Source: Desertivirga brevis
GTDB lineage: Bacteria > Bacteroidota > Bacteroidia > Sphingobacteriales > Sphingobacteriaceae
Direction: 5' to 3'
DNA: 64,000 nucleotides
Assembly (NCBI RefSeq): GCF_017355835.1
Contig: NZ_JAFEWF010000016.1
Span: forward strand, 42,531 to 106,530
Shown: in pieces, positions 28,249 through 36,566 of the stretch
How positions within the stretch are numbered: the stretch's first letter is position 1
Layout: every line of letters starts with the position of its first letter
Translations under genes and position numbers: made by a program
The notes under the pieces: model-generated
Database searches by the model: none
Seen by the model: the letters and a program-made list of their open reading frames with translations, nothing else
Told to the model about the DNA's origin: nothing

Positions 28249-30493
28249 GCTTCTTTTTTTTGAACCAGCCTTTCTTTTTCTCAGGCTTGGTTATTTCTAC
28301 CTTATTTATGATCCAGCCAATAAACTTATGATCGTTTAAAGCATGCAGATAATCGTTAGCTACCGTTTCTTTGTTACCGAACTTCCGGTTAGATTGAAAA
28401 ACGCCTGCTATTTTATCAGTAAACAAAAACCACTCTTTTGCTTTATCCAGTTGTTCTAATGGCGGGATCTCTACCATGATGTAGTCGAAGCTCGATTTCA
28501 GGTGAGATATCTTCTCCCTTAATCGTTCCTGACTCGTGATCTCTAATAGAGAGGCATCATTTCCTTTGTTACCCAAAACACTTATACCCCTTCTCTTGAA
28601 ATCGGTTTCAAAAATATTTTCGAGGAGGAAGTCTTCAAAGTAGAATTCCGCGTTTACTGACCTTGAAAGAGTAGGATTGGAAAAATTTCCGTCAATAAGG
28701 AGAATGTTTTTATTGGTCAATGCAAAGGCATAAGCAAGACTTATGGATAAAAAGGTTTTGCCTTCCCCCTTTGAAAAGCTTGTAACGCTCAGGAGATTGG
28801 TGTTTTTAGGATACGATTGCTGAAGTAGCTGAGGATTCGCCACTGTAAGTTCTGCCCCAGGCAATGCAAGTAGCGGCTCTGAATCTAATTCTGCGCTAAT
28901 TTCAAAACGGATAGATCGCAGCTGATCCTTAAATCCACCTTTATTCCAATTCCAAAGGCTATGGACGTCGGTGGTTGATGTATGCAATTTTTCTATATAT
29001 CCCAATACAGGGAACCTGGATGCATTAGCAAGTTCCTTTGGTTGGGTAACTGTCGTGTCAAAGAAGAATAAAATAAAGAGTACAAAGACCACAAATGCAA
29101 ACCCAACAATACCACTGATGATAATGAGCAGCATCTTTTTAGATGGTATAGCAGTTCCTGGTAATGCGAAAAGGCTTTGTTTAAGCTTTACAGAGAAGTT
29201 GCTCTGAATACTTGACAGGTTGTATTTATCAAGGATATCCAGGTACTCCTGACTAGCAATATCGATATCTCTTTCGTAGCTCTGGATAATTGCTTCAAAA
29301 GGAACTAGTCGCGAGAACTGGGACGTAAGCGATTTATACTCTTTTAATAAGGAGGCAACACTATGCTGAGCAATATGCAGCTGCGTTTCCATATTAATTT
29401 TTTGCGATACAAGATCCTGTTTTGCAGCAAGCGGGTTAAAAATATTTTCCTCTACCGACTCTTCTACCTTTCCGTTAAGGATACTTCTTAACGAGTCCAT
29501 GCTGTCTTTATAATTGTTATCAAAGCCTTCTCTGATAAAAACATCGGTTAGGGCTTGTAACTGCTCCCTGTAGGCAAGGATATCAGAGTTTACGCGGGAA
29601 GTAGTAGCCTCAAGATATTTTCTTTCTCTTGGAGTGAATTTACTATTGATGTCATTAATGGTTCCAGCATAAGAGATGATCTCTTTGTCTGTTCGTTCCC
29701 GGTTGCTTTGAACCTCGATCATTCGCTGATAAAGGATCTTCGCCTGCTCAGGAAGGTTAAGTACGCCATTCTGAATCTTGTAAGACTTCAGCTGGTTCAT
29801 CTTGTCGTTCAGGTTCTTTTGCTTTTCCTGTAGAAGGGTAGATAGGAATGTGACCGACTTACGATCGGCGTCCCTCACCCTATCCGCGTAATAGGTGATA
29901 AATTCAGCTGCCACAGCATTAGCCCCAAAACCAGATAATTTGGCATCCTCTGATGAAAATTCTATGGTAATGAAATCACTTTGCCCAACACGAAGGGCCT
30001 GTAACTTTCCCCTTAAAGATTCAGAATCATAGTTCATGGATCCCAAAATGCCGTTTAGTAGCTCCTCTTCCGGAGTAACCAAAGTAAGCGGTTTACGGTT
30101 CCTGTATCTTGTTTCAAAACCAATTATTGCTTTGCGCTTGTCTTCAGCACTTAATTCACTTAGAAAACGACTCGGCTTTCTAAATGGAGCAGGATCTTTA
30201 AGGTCATGTAGTATAAATTTATAGGCAACCATGTCCAACACATTATTCGATTGGATCAGTTGGATCATGTTGCTGAATGTTTGATCAATTTCTTGCTGCT
30301 GAGGTGCTGTTTGTTCAGTCACAACGGCATCGTTAGTCCGATCTACAAGGCCTGTGGATATCTGAGATTTGGAGACATAGGAATTAGGAAGGTTTCTAAC
30401 CAGGAAATACGTTATAGATACCGTAACAATCGGTATAATGATTATAACGACGATGTGCTTGTATAAGAAATTAAAAAACTTCGCTAACTCCAT
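28232..30493 (-). CDS. Wzc-like polysaccharide co-polymerase with kinase domain
   Basis: This 753-residue inner-membrane protein sets chain length and drives export. It has a first helix at about 14-33, a Wzz domain with a long periplasmic coiled coil (about 180-420), a second helix near 455-480, then a BY-kinase-type P-loop domain. Walker A is 'SKGEGKTFLSIS', Walker A' is 'ILLIDGNFSNPTL', and 'IMVEIPPLEQLDKA' follows. The usual C-terminal Tyr cluster is reduced to one Tyr in a Lys-rich tail (KKKHESYS), so autophosphorylation may be weak or absent. It abuts the TolC-like gene without a gap. Confidence 0.92.
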   Translation of the reverse strand: MELAKFFNFLYKHIVVIIIIPIVTVSITYFLVRNLPNSYVSKSQISTGLVDRTNDAVVTEQTAPQQQEIDQTFSNMIQLIQSNNVLDMVAYKFILHDLKDPAPFRKPSRFLSELSAEDKRKAIIGFETRYRNRKPLTLVTPEEELLNGILGSMNYDSESLRGKLQALRVGQSDFITIEFSSEDAKLSGFGANAVAAEFITYYADRVRDADRKSVTFLSTLLQEKQKNLNDKMNQLKSYKIQNGVLNLPEQAKILYQRMIEVQSNRERTDKEIISYAGTINDINSKFTPRERKYLEATTSRVNSDILAYREQLQALTDVFIREGFDNNYKDSMDSLRSILNGKVEESVEENIFNPLAAKQDLVSQKINMETQLHIAQHSVASLLKEYKSLTSQFSRLVPFEAIIQSYERDIDIASQEYLDILDKYNLSSIQSNFSVKLKQSLFALPGTAIPSKKMLLIIISGIVGFAFVVFVLFILFFFDTTVTQPKELANASRFPVLGYIEKLHTSTTDVHSLWNWNKGGFKDQLRSIRFEISAELDSEPLLALPGAELTVANPQLLQQSYPKNTNLLSVTSFSKGEGKTFLSISLAYAFALTNKNILLIDGNFSNPTLSRSVNAEFYFEDFLLENIFETDFKRRGISVLGNKGNDASLLEITSQERLREKISHLKSSFDYIMVEIPPLEQLDKAKEWFLFTDKIAGVFQSNRKFGNKETVANDYLHALNDHKFIGWIINKVEITKPEKKKGWFKKKKHESYS

Positions 30494-31174
30494 CTATTTT
30501 ACCTCTTCTAATTTAACTCCAAGAAGCTCTTCCAGTGAGGCCTTTGCAATAAGCAATCCCCCTTCCGCATTTATTTTTGCAAGATTCTGAGCTCCTAGTC
30601 GGTCTAAGGTATTATTATATTCAGACATGTTTACTTCGCTTCTTTCAAACTTATACTTAACCATTGCAGCATCAGTTTGAGCGTCAATTGCTGCTTTTGA
30701 TGCAACCTGAACAAGTTTCATGGCTTGAATATAGGCAATATATCTTCTTTTTACTTCCGTTGTAAGCGTTAACTGGTACTCCGCAATATCATTTTTTGTG
30801 ATTTTCAGATCTTCCTTAGCTCCCTTTACATTGAAAGGTGTTTGAAAAAAACTTCCGATGTTAAAAAATATCCCTAACTGGTAGCCACTAAAGAAGGTTG
30901 GGTTTAGAATATTTAATGAATTAGCCGGAGAATGTACCCAGGATAAACTAACCGGGGCTATCCAGCCTAGTTTCGCTTTAGCTATGTTTGCTTCTCCAAT
31001 TTTAATCCTGCTTTCTCCTGATTTTACTCTAGGGTAATTTTCCAAAGCAACTGCAACTAATTTTTCCATATAAACGTATGATATCTCGTTCATCATACTT
31101 TCTTGGGCATTAACGTGTTGCAGGCTAAAGAGGAGGATAGTTATTAGAAAAAGTCTTTTCCCTAGTTTACTCAT
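30494..31174 (-). CDS. Half-length TolC-like outer-membrane protein
   Basis: The protein has a signal peptide ending VNAQ and then about 200 residues resembling one TolC repeat. It shows 'YMEKLVAVALENYPRVKSGESRIKIGEANIAKAKLGWIAPVSLSW', a short barrel-like strand region, and a long helix ending 'LLIAKASLEELLGVKLEEV'. Full TolC proteins have two such repeats in 420-480 residues; here there is one in 226. It is the first gene of the minus-strand arm, where a Wza-like export protein would be expected, and none is present. ATG 31174 is used; TTG 31192 would add six residues. Confidence 0.82.
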   Translation of the reverse strand: MSKLGKRLFLITILLFSLQHVNAQESMMNEISYVYMEKLVAVALENYPRVKSGESRIKIGEANIAKAKLGWIAPVSLSWVHSPANSLNILNPTFFSGYQLGIFFNIGSFFQTPFNVKGAKEDLKITKNDIAEYQLTLTTEVKRRYIAYIQAMKLVQVASKAAIDAQTDAAMVKYKFERSEVNMSEYNNTLDRLGAQNLAKINAEGGLLIAKASLEELLGVKLEEVK

Positions 31175-31644
31175 GTTTTTAAAAAGCCCCAAAATAAGAG
31201 GTAAAGTTAACGTATAATGTCCGTAGATAGTGTATTAATTTTATAATTGAATATCCCCGAGGTCACTTTTAAAATCTAAATGTGTGCCAATATAGCCATA
31301 AGATCCTAATTGGTGATTATAAGGGGAATACGATACTGCTGGACACAATGTTACAAAAGAGTGAGAAAAAAAATCCCCAGTTTCTGGGTTTGTTTGAGGA
31401 TGAATAGTGATAGAAGGAAAGAAATAAAACCCTGGTAGCAACGCTGAGAGGAAAAATTAAACTGATGGTTTATTATATTAAGTATTTTATTCAATCTAGC
31501 TTGGCTCAAGCTATATTTGCCTTAAATAATACCAAGTGGTTTAATTTTTGGGATTACAATTCAATCCTCTGTTAGCGCTTTTGATGAGTTTATAAAACAA
31601 GCATTGACGGTAAAATTTAACCATCTTCCCTTGGGGAATACTTT
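31175..31644. other. Divergent promoter region between polysaccharide arm and T9SS cargo
   Basis: There is no supported gene in these 470 bases. TATATTTG at 31512-31519 on the plus strand fits the Bacteroidota -7 box for the cargo gene. It is overlapped by a perfect 7-base dyad, TAGCTTG (31497-31503) and CAAGCTA (31507-31513), which could be an operator. No clear -33 box is seen. Confidence 0.45.
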
Positions 31645-34600
31645 ATGAGAAAATACTTACTATTCCTGTTATTGGTAGGGTGTATGGGATCTGTATTGGC
31701 ACAGGTTACACCTTTTACATATAACGAAACCTTTACGAATTCCTATATCAAGGATGATGATATTGTATTTAATGGTGAGCCAAGAAAAGCCTTTCTTACT
31801 GCCGGGTCTGACGTAAAGGACGCAGAAGGGCAGGGATTTCTTCGTCTCACGAGCGCCGACAACAATCAAAAGGGATATATTTATTGTAAAACCCCATTTA
31901 CTTCATCGCAGGGTTTCTCAATTCGTTTCGAATATTTCACCTACGATGGCGGGGATTCAGGAGCCGATGGAATTACGTTTTTCTTATTTGATGCCAACGC
32001 TGTTAACAATGGGAATTTTCAAATCGGAGGATTTGGTGGTTCCTTAGGTTATGCTCCCTATGATTTAAATGGTAGTATTTCAGCCGGTCTCAGCGGCGGT
32101 TATATTGGTGTGGGGATGGACGAGTATGGGAATTTTAAAATGAAAAAGGAAGGTAGGACTACAGGTATAGAGCCTATTGGCCATTTGCCTCCGACTCGTA
32201 ATTCTATCACTGTTAGGGGACCTGCATCGAGTGGATACGAGTTTGTAAGAAACGTCCAAACGAATGAAGCTCCATTCAATTTCGAGATACATTCAGGCAA
32301 AAGGGCTGTAGACTCGTTAACAGTTGGATATCGCAAATGCTTTATCGATATGGAAAGGATCAATGGCGATAGTAAAAACGGTTACTATTTAACAGTTAAA
32401 ATATTGATAGGCGGTCCAACCCCAAAACGTCTAACCCTTATCGATAAACATCCCTACACCTATGCACCTCCTCCAATGCTGATGTATGGTATAGCTTCCT
32501 CAACCGGAGATTCAAGAAATATACATGAGATCAGGAATGTACAGATAAATACCTACGATCTTCGCTCTGAACCTCCTCAGGCTATAAATGATGGTCAGGA
32601 TAATCCCTTTGTTACTTATCCTGGAAGATCAATTACCATAGACGTTTTAAAAAATGATATAGCAGAAAAGGATCACGTGATTCCAAAGGACAAAGTTTTC
32701 CTTAACGGGATCACATCAGCACAGGGAGGAGCAATAAGTGTTAACCCTACAACGGGTTTGGTCACATACGAACCAAAGCTCGGTTATACCGGTCCGGATT
32801 CTTTTACTTACTACGTGCTTGATGACCGTGGGCTAAAGTCGGGGGCAGCAACTGTTTCTGTAGTTGTCAGACAACGGCCAGTTGGGAAGCCTGATATTGC
32901 GATTGTAAACATTAATGAAACTCTGGCCAACTTCAGTGTCAGAAAAAATGATCCTGATAGCTTGAATACTACATTCAGGATCAAAACTTATCCAAATGTA
33001 ATCAATACAAATCCTGCGAATTTCTTCTGGTCGGAGGCAACCGGAACATTCAGCTATAGGCCAGTACAAGGAAGTACAAGTGATTCTTTTACCTATAATA
33101 TTGTAGACGCTAATGGTGAACTGTCTGATGATATCCTGGTAACCATAAAGATTAATTATCCTCCGGTTGCAGTAGATGACCCGGATGCGAGTCCCACCTC
33201 GGCTTATTACATTACCACCAATACCCTTGTTACCCTTTGGCCGCTCTTGAATGACCGGGATCCCGACCTTGACGAACCGATCGAGGATTTTAGAACAAGG
33301 ATTGAAACCGTAAGGCCAGCTGCACATAATGATCGTGGAGAAGGAAAGCAGGTTAACGGAACCTATTTGTATGCTTCAAGGGAGATCGGAAATGATATGA
33401 TCGTTTACAAGCTCAGGGATAGAGGAGGCCTCGTTTCAAATGAGGCCAAGATTAAAATAAAAGTCTATCCTAAGCCGCAGATCGGTATAGCAAAAAAAGC
33501 CAGCTTTGTTGAAGCAGAAGGTTCGAGTTACGATATCACTTATAAGTTCTATGTTAAAAACCTAAGTCCTCAGGTTGCAGCTTTCAGTGAAGCGGATCAG
33601 ATGGTATTATCAAACGTCGGTATCCTTGATGATATATCCCAGGCTTTGACGGGTGGTAACTTTACGATCAAAAGTTTTAGGAAGTTAAGTAATAACGGAA
33701 CGCTGATTTTGAATCCCTCTTTTACAGGGAAGAAAGTAGACAATCTTGATTCGCTTAATATACAACTGTTAAACCGGACGGCGAGTAAACTGGCAGTTGG
33801 GGCAGAGGATAGTTTGGAATTAGTAATTAATGTACCATTTTCGAGGTCTACTGCCTGGACAGTAGACAATACATCAACAGCGAAAGCTGAATTCGCCAAA
33901 TTAATTACAGAATCAACAAAATGGACAGAGGATGATTCTTATGATGGAGTAGATCCTAATAGCTATTTTCTTGGTGGAAAAACCTCAGTTGTCCTTCCCG
34001 TTCCAATCAAGCCTGTAGTTAGAGATACCACGTTTGAAAGGTATCAGGACGATCCTGCTTTTGTTGAAGATATTGTTGCAAAACTGGCTACTATAACCGG
34101 AAAGAAAACACTAGACAAAACTTCCTTGAAGCTCACCCTGGTATCAGGTAGTACAGTAACAACAGGGATACAATCAGATGGTGTTAAATTTACTCTTGCC
34201 GGAACTGCGGGTGCTACACTTTTCAACTATACTATCAAGGATAATTTGGGAGTAGAGTCTAATACCGGAAAGATCACTATAGTAGTAAAAGCTACACCTG
34301 CTGGTGTTCCCGACGAATATGCCACCCTTACTAACCAGGGTGTTGAAATAATGGATGTGAAGGCTAACGATGGGGTAAATACAAATTGGGCAGTAGCTGA
34401 TCCTCAAACAGCTGGAATCAGCGTCAATCCTAACGGTAGTTTGAAGTACGAGCCCCTGGATTTTAATAAAGACTTTTACGGTGTATACAGGTTCACCTAC
34501 AGACTTATCAACTTATATGATGGTAAATTGACACCTCCTATTAATGTCACCATTCATATCAATAACCCTCCGATAGGTACTGACGCGAATTTAACAACCG

Positions 34601-35622
34601 GAGTAAATACACCTCTAAATATTAATATAGCAGCTTTAACAAACGACCTTGATGGCTCTGTTAATCCGGCAAGTGTTAAAATTGTTAGTCCGAACCTATC
34701 AGGTGGAACAGTTACTGCCGATCCCGCAAACCCTGGAAGTTTCATCTTTACGCCTGCTTCCGGCTTCAGCGGAACAGCTACTTTCCAGTACACTATTGAT
34801 GATAATGATGCAAAGAAAAAAGGAACATCCGCGCCAAAGACAGTTACCATTGCAGTAGGTAAGGGTTCAGCATCTTCCGCTATCGGACTTGCAAAACAAC
34901 TCGCAAGCGTAGTGCCGGGTCCGAATAACTCTTTTGAGGTTCGTTATATCTTTACCATAAAGAATTATGGAGCAGAAGAGCTGCAGAACGTAAGCCTTAC
35001 AGACGATATTGGTCTGGCATTTAATAACGCTCAATTTATCATTAAATCATTAACAGCTAAAGGTACTCTTGCAGTGAACAACTCCTTTAATGGTTTTTCA
35101 AACATTGAATTGCTTGACAAAGCAAATAGCAAACTTGCCGCAGGTGGAACTGCAACGGTAGAATTGCTACTCACTATTAAGTTGCTTGACAAAGATGGTG
35201 TGTTTGTGAACACTGCATTTACAGAGGCCAATCCAGCTTCAGGAATCACAAAGGTAAGAGACCAGTCGACCTCCGGAACTAAGCCTGATCCTGCAGACGA
35301 CGGTGATGTATCTCCAAGAGACCCTACGCTGGTTGAACTGCGTTTCCCTGGCTTGTTCATCCCTCAGGGCTTCTCGCCTAATAATGATGGAACAAACGAC
35401 TTGTTCGTGATAAGAAACGTCAATAACCGTAAGATTGCCATTCAGATCTTTAACCGTTGGGGCAATAGGGTTCACCAGTCAAATGACTATCAGAACGATT
35501 GGAATGGAAGATGTACTGAGGGTGTTTACCTTGGGCAGGACCTTCCTCCGGGAACTTACTTCTACATCATTGTGATTGATGGCAATGAGAAATTTACAGG
35601 CTATATAACACTGAACAGATAA
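31645..35622 (+). CDS. Large secreted adhesin-like protein with T9SS type B sorting domain
   Basis: This 1325-residue cell-surface or secreted protein is exported by Sec (signal MRKYLLFLLLVGCMGSVLAQ) and then type IX secretion. An L-type lectin-like domain (about 20-310, 'FSIRFEYFTYDGGDSGADGITFFLFDA') comes first. Several cadherin/Ig-like tandem modules ('AINDGQDNPF...DVLKND', 'DGSVNPASVKIVSP') follow. Two DUF11-like repeats start 'IGIAKKASFVE' and 'IGLAKQLASVV'. The C-terminal sorting domain has 'FIPQGFSPNNDGTNDLFVI', 'IFNRWGNRVH' and 'PPGTYFYIIVIDG'. Stop and next ATG overlap (TAATG), and the PorP/OmpA partners follow. Confidence 0.93.
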   Translation: MRKYLLFLLLVGCMGSVLAQVTPFTYNETFTNSYIKDDDIVFNGEPRKAFLTAGSDVKDAEGQGFLRLTSADNNQKGYIYCKTPFTSSQGFSIRFEYFTYDGGDSGADGITFFLFDANAVNNGNFQIGGFGGSLGYAPYDLNGSISAGLSGGYIGVGMDEYGNFKMKKEGRTTGIEPIGHLPPTRNSITVRGPASSGYEFVRNVQTNEAPFNFEIHSGKRAVDSLTVGYRKCFIDMERINGDSKNGYYLTVKILIGGPTPKRLTLIDKHPYTYAPPPMLMYGIASSTGDSRNIHEIRNVQINTYDLRSEPPQAINDGQDNPFVTYPGRSITIDVLKNDIAEKDHVIPKDKVFLNGITSAQGGAISVNPTTGLVTYEPKLGYTGPDSFTYYVLDDRGLKSGAATVSVVVRQRPVGKPDIAIVNINETLANFSVRKNDPDSLNTTFRIKTYPNVINTNPANFFWSEATGTFSYRPVQGSTSDSFTYNIVDANGELSDDILVTIKINYPPVAVDDPDASPTSAYYITTNTLVTLWPLLNDRDPDLDEPIEDFRTRIETVRPAAHNDRGEGKQVNGTYLYASREIGNDMIVYKLRDRGGLVSNEAKIKIKVYPKPQIGIAKKASFVEAEGSSYDITYKFYVKNLSPQVAAFSEADQMVLSNVGILDDISQALTGGNFTIKSFRKLSNNGTLILNPSFTGKKVDNLDSLNIQLLNRTASKLAVGAEDSLELVINVPFSRSTAWTVDNTSTAKAEFAKLITESTKWTEDDSYDGVDPNSYFLGGKTSVVLPVPIKPVVRDTTFERYQDDPAFVEDIVAKLATITGKKTLDKTSLKLTLVSGSTVTTGIQSDGVKFTLAGTAGATLFNYTIKDNLGVESNTGKITIVVKATPAGVPDEYATLTNQGVEIMDVKANDGVNTNWAVADPQTAGISVNPNGSLKYEPLDFNKDFYGVYRFTYRLINLYDGKLTPPINVTIHINNPPIGTDANLTTGVNTPLNINIAALTNDLDGSVNPASVKIVSPNLSGGTVTADPANPGSFIFTPASGFSGTATFQYTIDDNDAKKKGTSAPKTVTIAVGKGSASSAIGLAKQLASVVPGPNNSFEVRYIFTIKNYGAEELQNVSLTDDIGLAFNNAQFIIKSLTAKGTLAVNNSFNGFSNIELLDKANSKLAAGGTATVELLLTIKLLDKDGVFVNTAFTEANPASGITKVRDQSTSGTKPDPADDGDVSPRDPTLVELRFPGLFIPQGFSPNNDGTNDLFVIRNVNNRKIAIQIFNRWGNRVHQSNDYQNDWNGRCTEGVYLGQDLPPGTYFYIIVIDGNEKFTGYITLNR

Positions 35623-36554
35623 TGAGGAAGATAATTTTAGCGACTGTTATTGTAGCGATGCTGCTGGGTGGCAAAAAGGTATTTGCTCAACAAGAAGCAA
35701 TGTATACTCAGTATATGTTCAATACCCTTTCTATCAATCCTGCCTATGCGGGAAGCAGGAACGTACTTTCGGCCACTACCTTGATACGTTCGCAGTGGAC
35801 TGGAATTGAAGGAGCTCCTAAGACGACCACTTTTACTATAGATGCCCCGATGAATCGTAAAAAGGTAGGGCTCGGTCTTCAGGTTTTTAAGGATAAGATA
35901 GGCATAATGTCTACTACGGGACTTGTTGCTACCTATGCCTATCGCATCAGAATGGATCGTGCCAGCCTTTCATTTGGATTACAAGGTGGGATAAGCCAGT
36001 TCAGGGCCAACTATACAAATGTTCAACTTGAACCTTATGGGCCCTCTAATGACGTAGCTTTTGGCAATAATGCCAATACTAACTTTTACAATGTTGGCGC
36101 CGGGGCTTACTATAATTCCGACAAATTCTACCTGGGTTTGTCGTCACCTCAACTTATGCAAAATGTAATGCCGAGCTATACGGGCGAGCAGTCTAAGAAT
36201 AACAGGCAGTTTAGCCACATTTTCCTAATGGGGGGCTATGTGCTGTCGCTTAATGATGATTTCAAACTGAAACCATCCTTCCTGGTGAAGGCGGTGAAAG
36301 GTGCTCCTCTTGAGGGTGATATCAATGCCAATCTTTGGATCCGTAATGTATTCTCTGTAGGGGCTCAGTATAGAACAAATGCTGATGTTTCCGGAATGGT
36401 AGAATTTCAGATTAGTCCACAGATCCGCGTAGGTTATGCCTATGATCATAGTCTTACCGACTTGCAAAGTTATAACTCAGGGAGCCATGAAATTATGCTG
36501 AGATTTGAGTTGGGACTGGATCGCAACCGTGTTATAAGTCCAAGATATTTTTAA
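35622..36554 (+). CDS. PorP/SprF family outer-membrane protein
   Basis: This 310-residue outer-membrane barrel has a signal ending VFAQ and the family's opening 'QEAMYTQYMFNTLSINPAYAGSR'. It ends 'HEIMLRFELGLDRNRVISPRYF'. PorP/SprF proteins accompany single type B sorting-domain cargo proteins and are needed for their surface display. The gene is translationally coupled to the cargo upstream and followed by the OmpA partner, the classic three-gene set. Confidence 0.95.
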   Translation: MRKIILATVIVAMLLGGKKVFAQQEAMYTQYMFNTLSINPAYAGSRNVLSATTLIRSQWTGIEGAPKTTTFTIDAPMNRKKVGLGLQVFKDKIGIMSTTGLVATYAYRIRMDRASLSFGLQGGISQFRANYTNVQLEPYGPSNDVAFGNNANTNFYNVGAGAYYNSDKFYLGLSSPQLMQNVMPSYTGEQSKNNRQFSHIFLMGGYVLSLNDDFKLKPSFLVKAVKGAPLEGDINANLWIRNVFSVGAQYRTNADVSGMVEFQISPQIRVGYAYDHSLTDLQSYNSGSHEIMLRFELGLDRNRVISPRYF

Positions 36555-36566
36555 TAGCAGATAATC

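Noticed and set aside
16560..31174. Whole polysaccharide locus as recent horizontal transfer
   Set aside because: No integrase, tRNA boundary, transposon ends or clear composition shift was noticed at its borders, although such loci are variable in general.
31241..31441. 66-codon minus-strand frame in the divergent promoter region
   Set aside because: No hydrophobic core, signal or domain, and it lies where promoters for both flanking genes must be.
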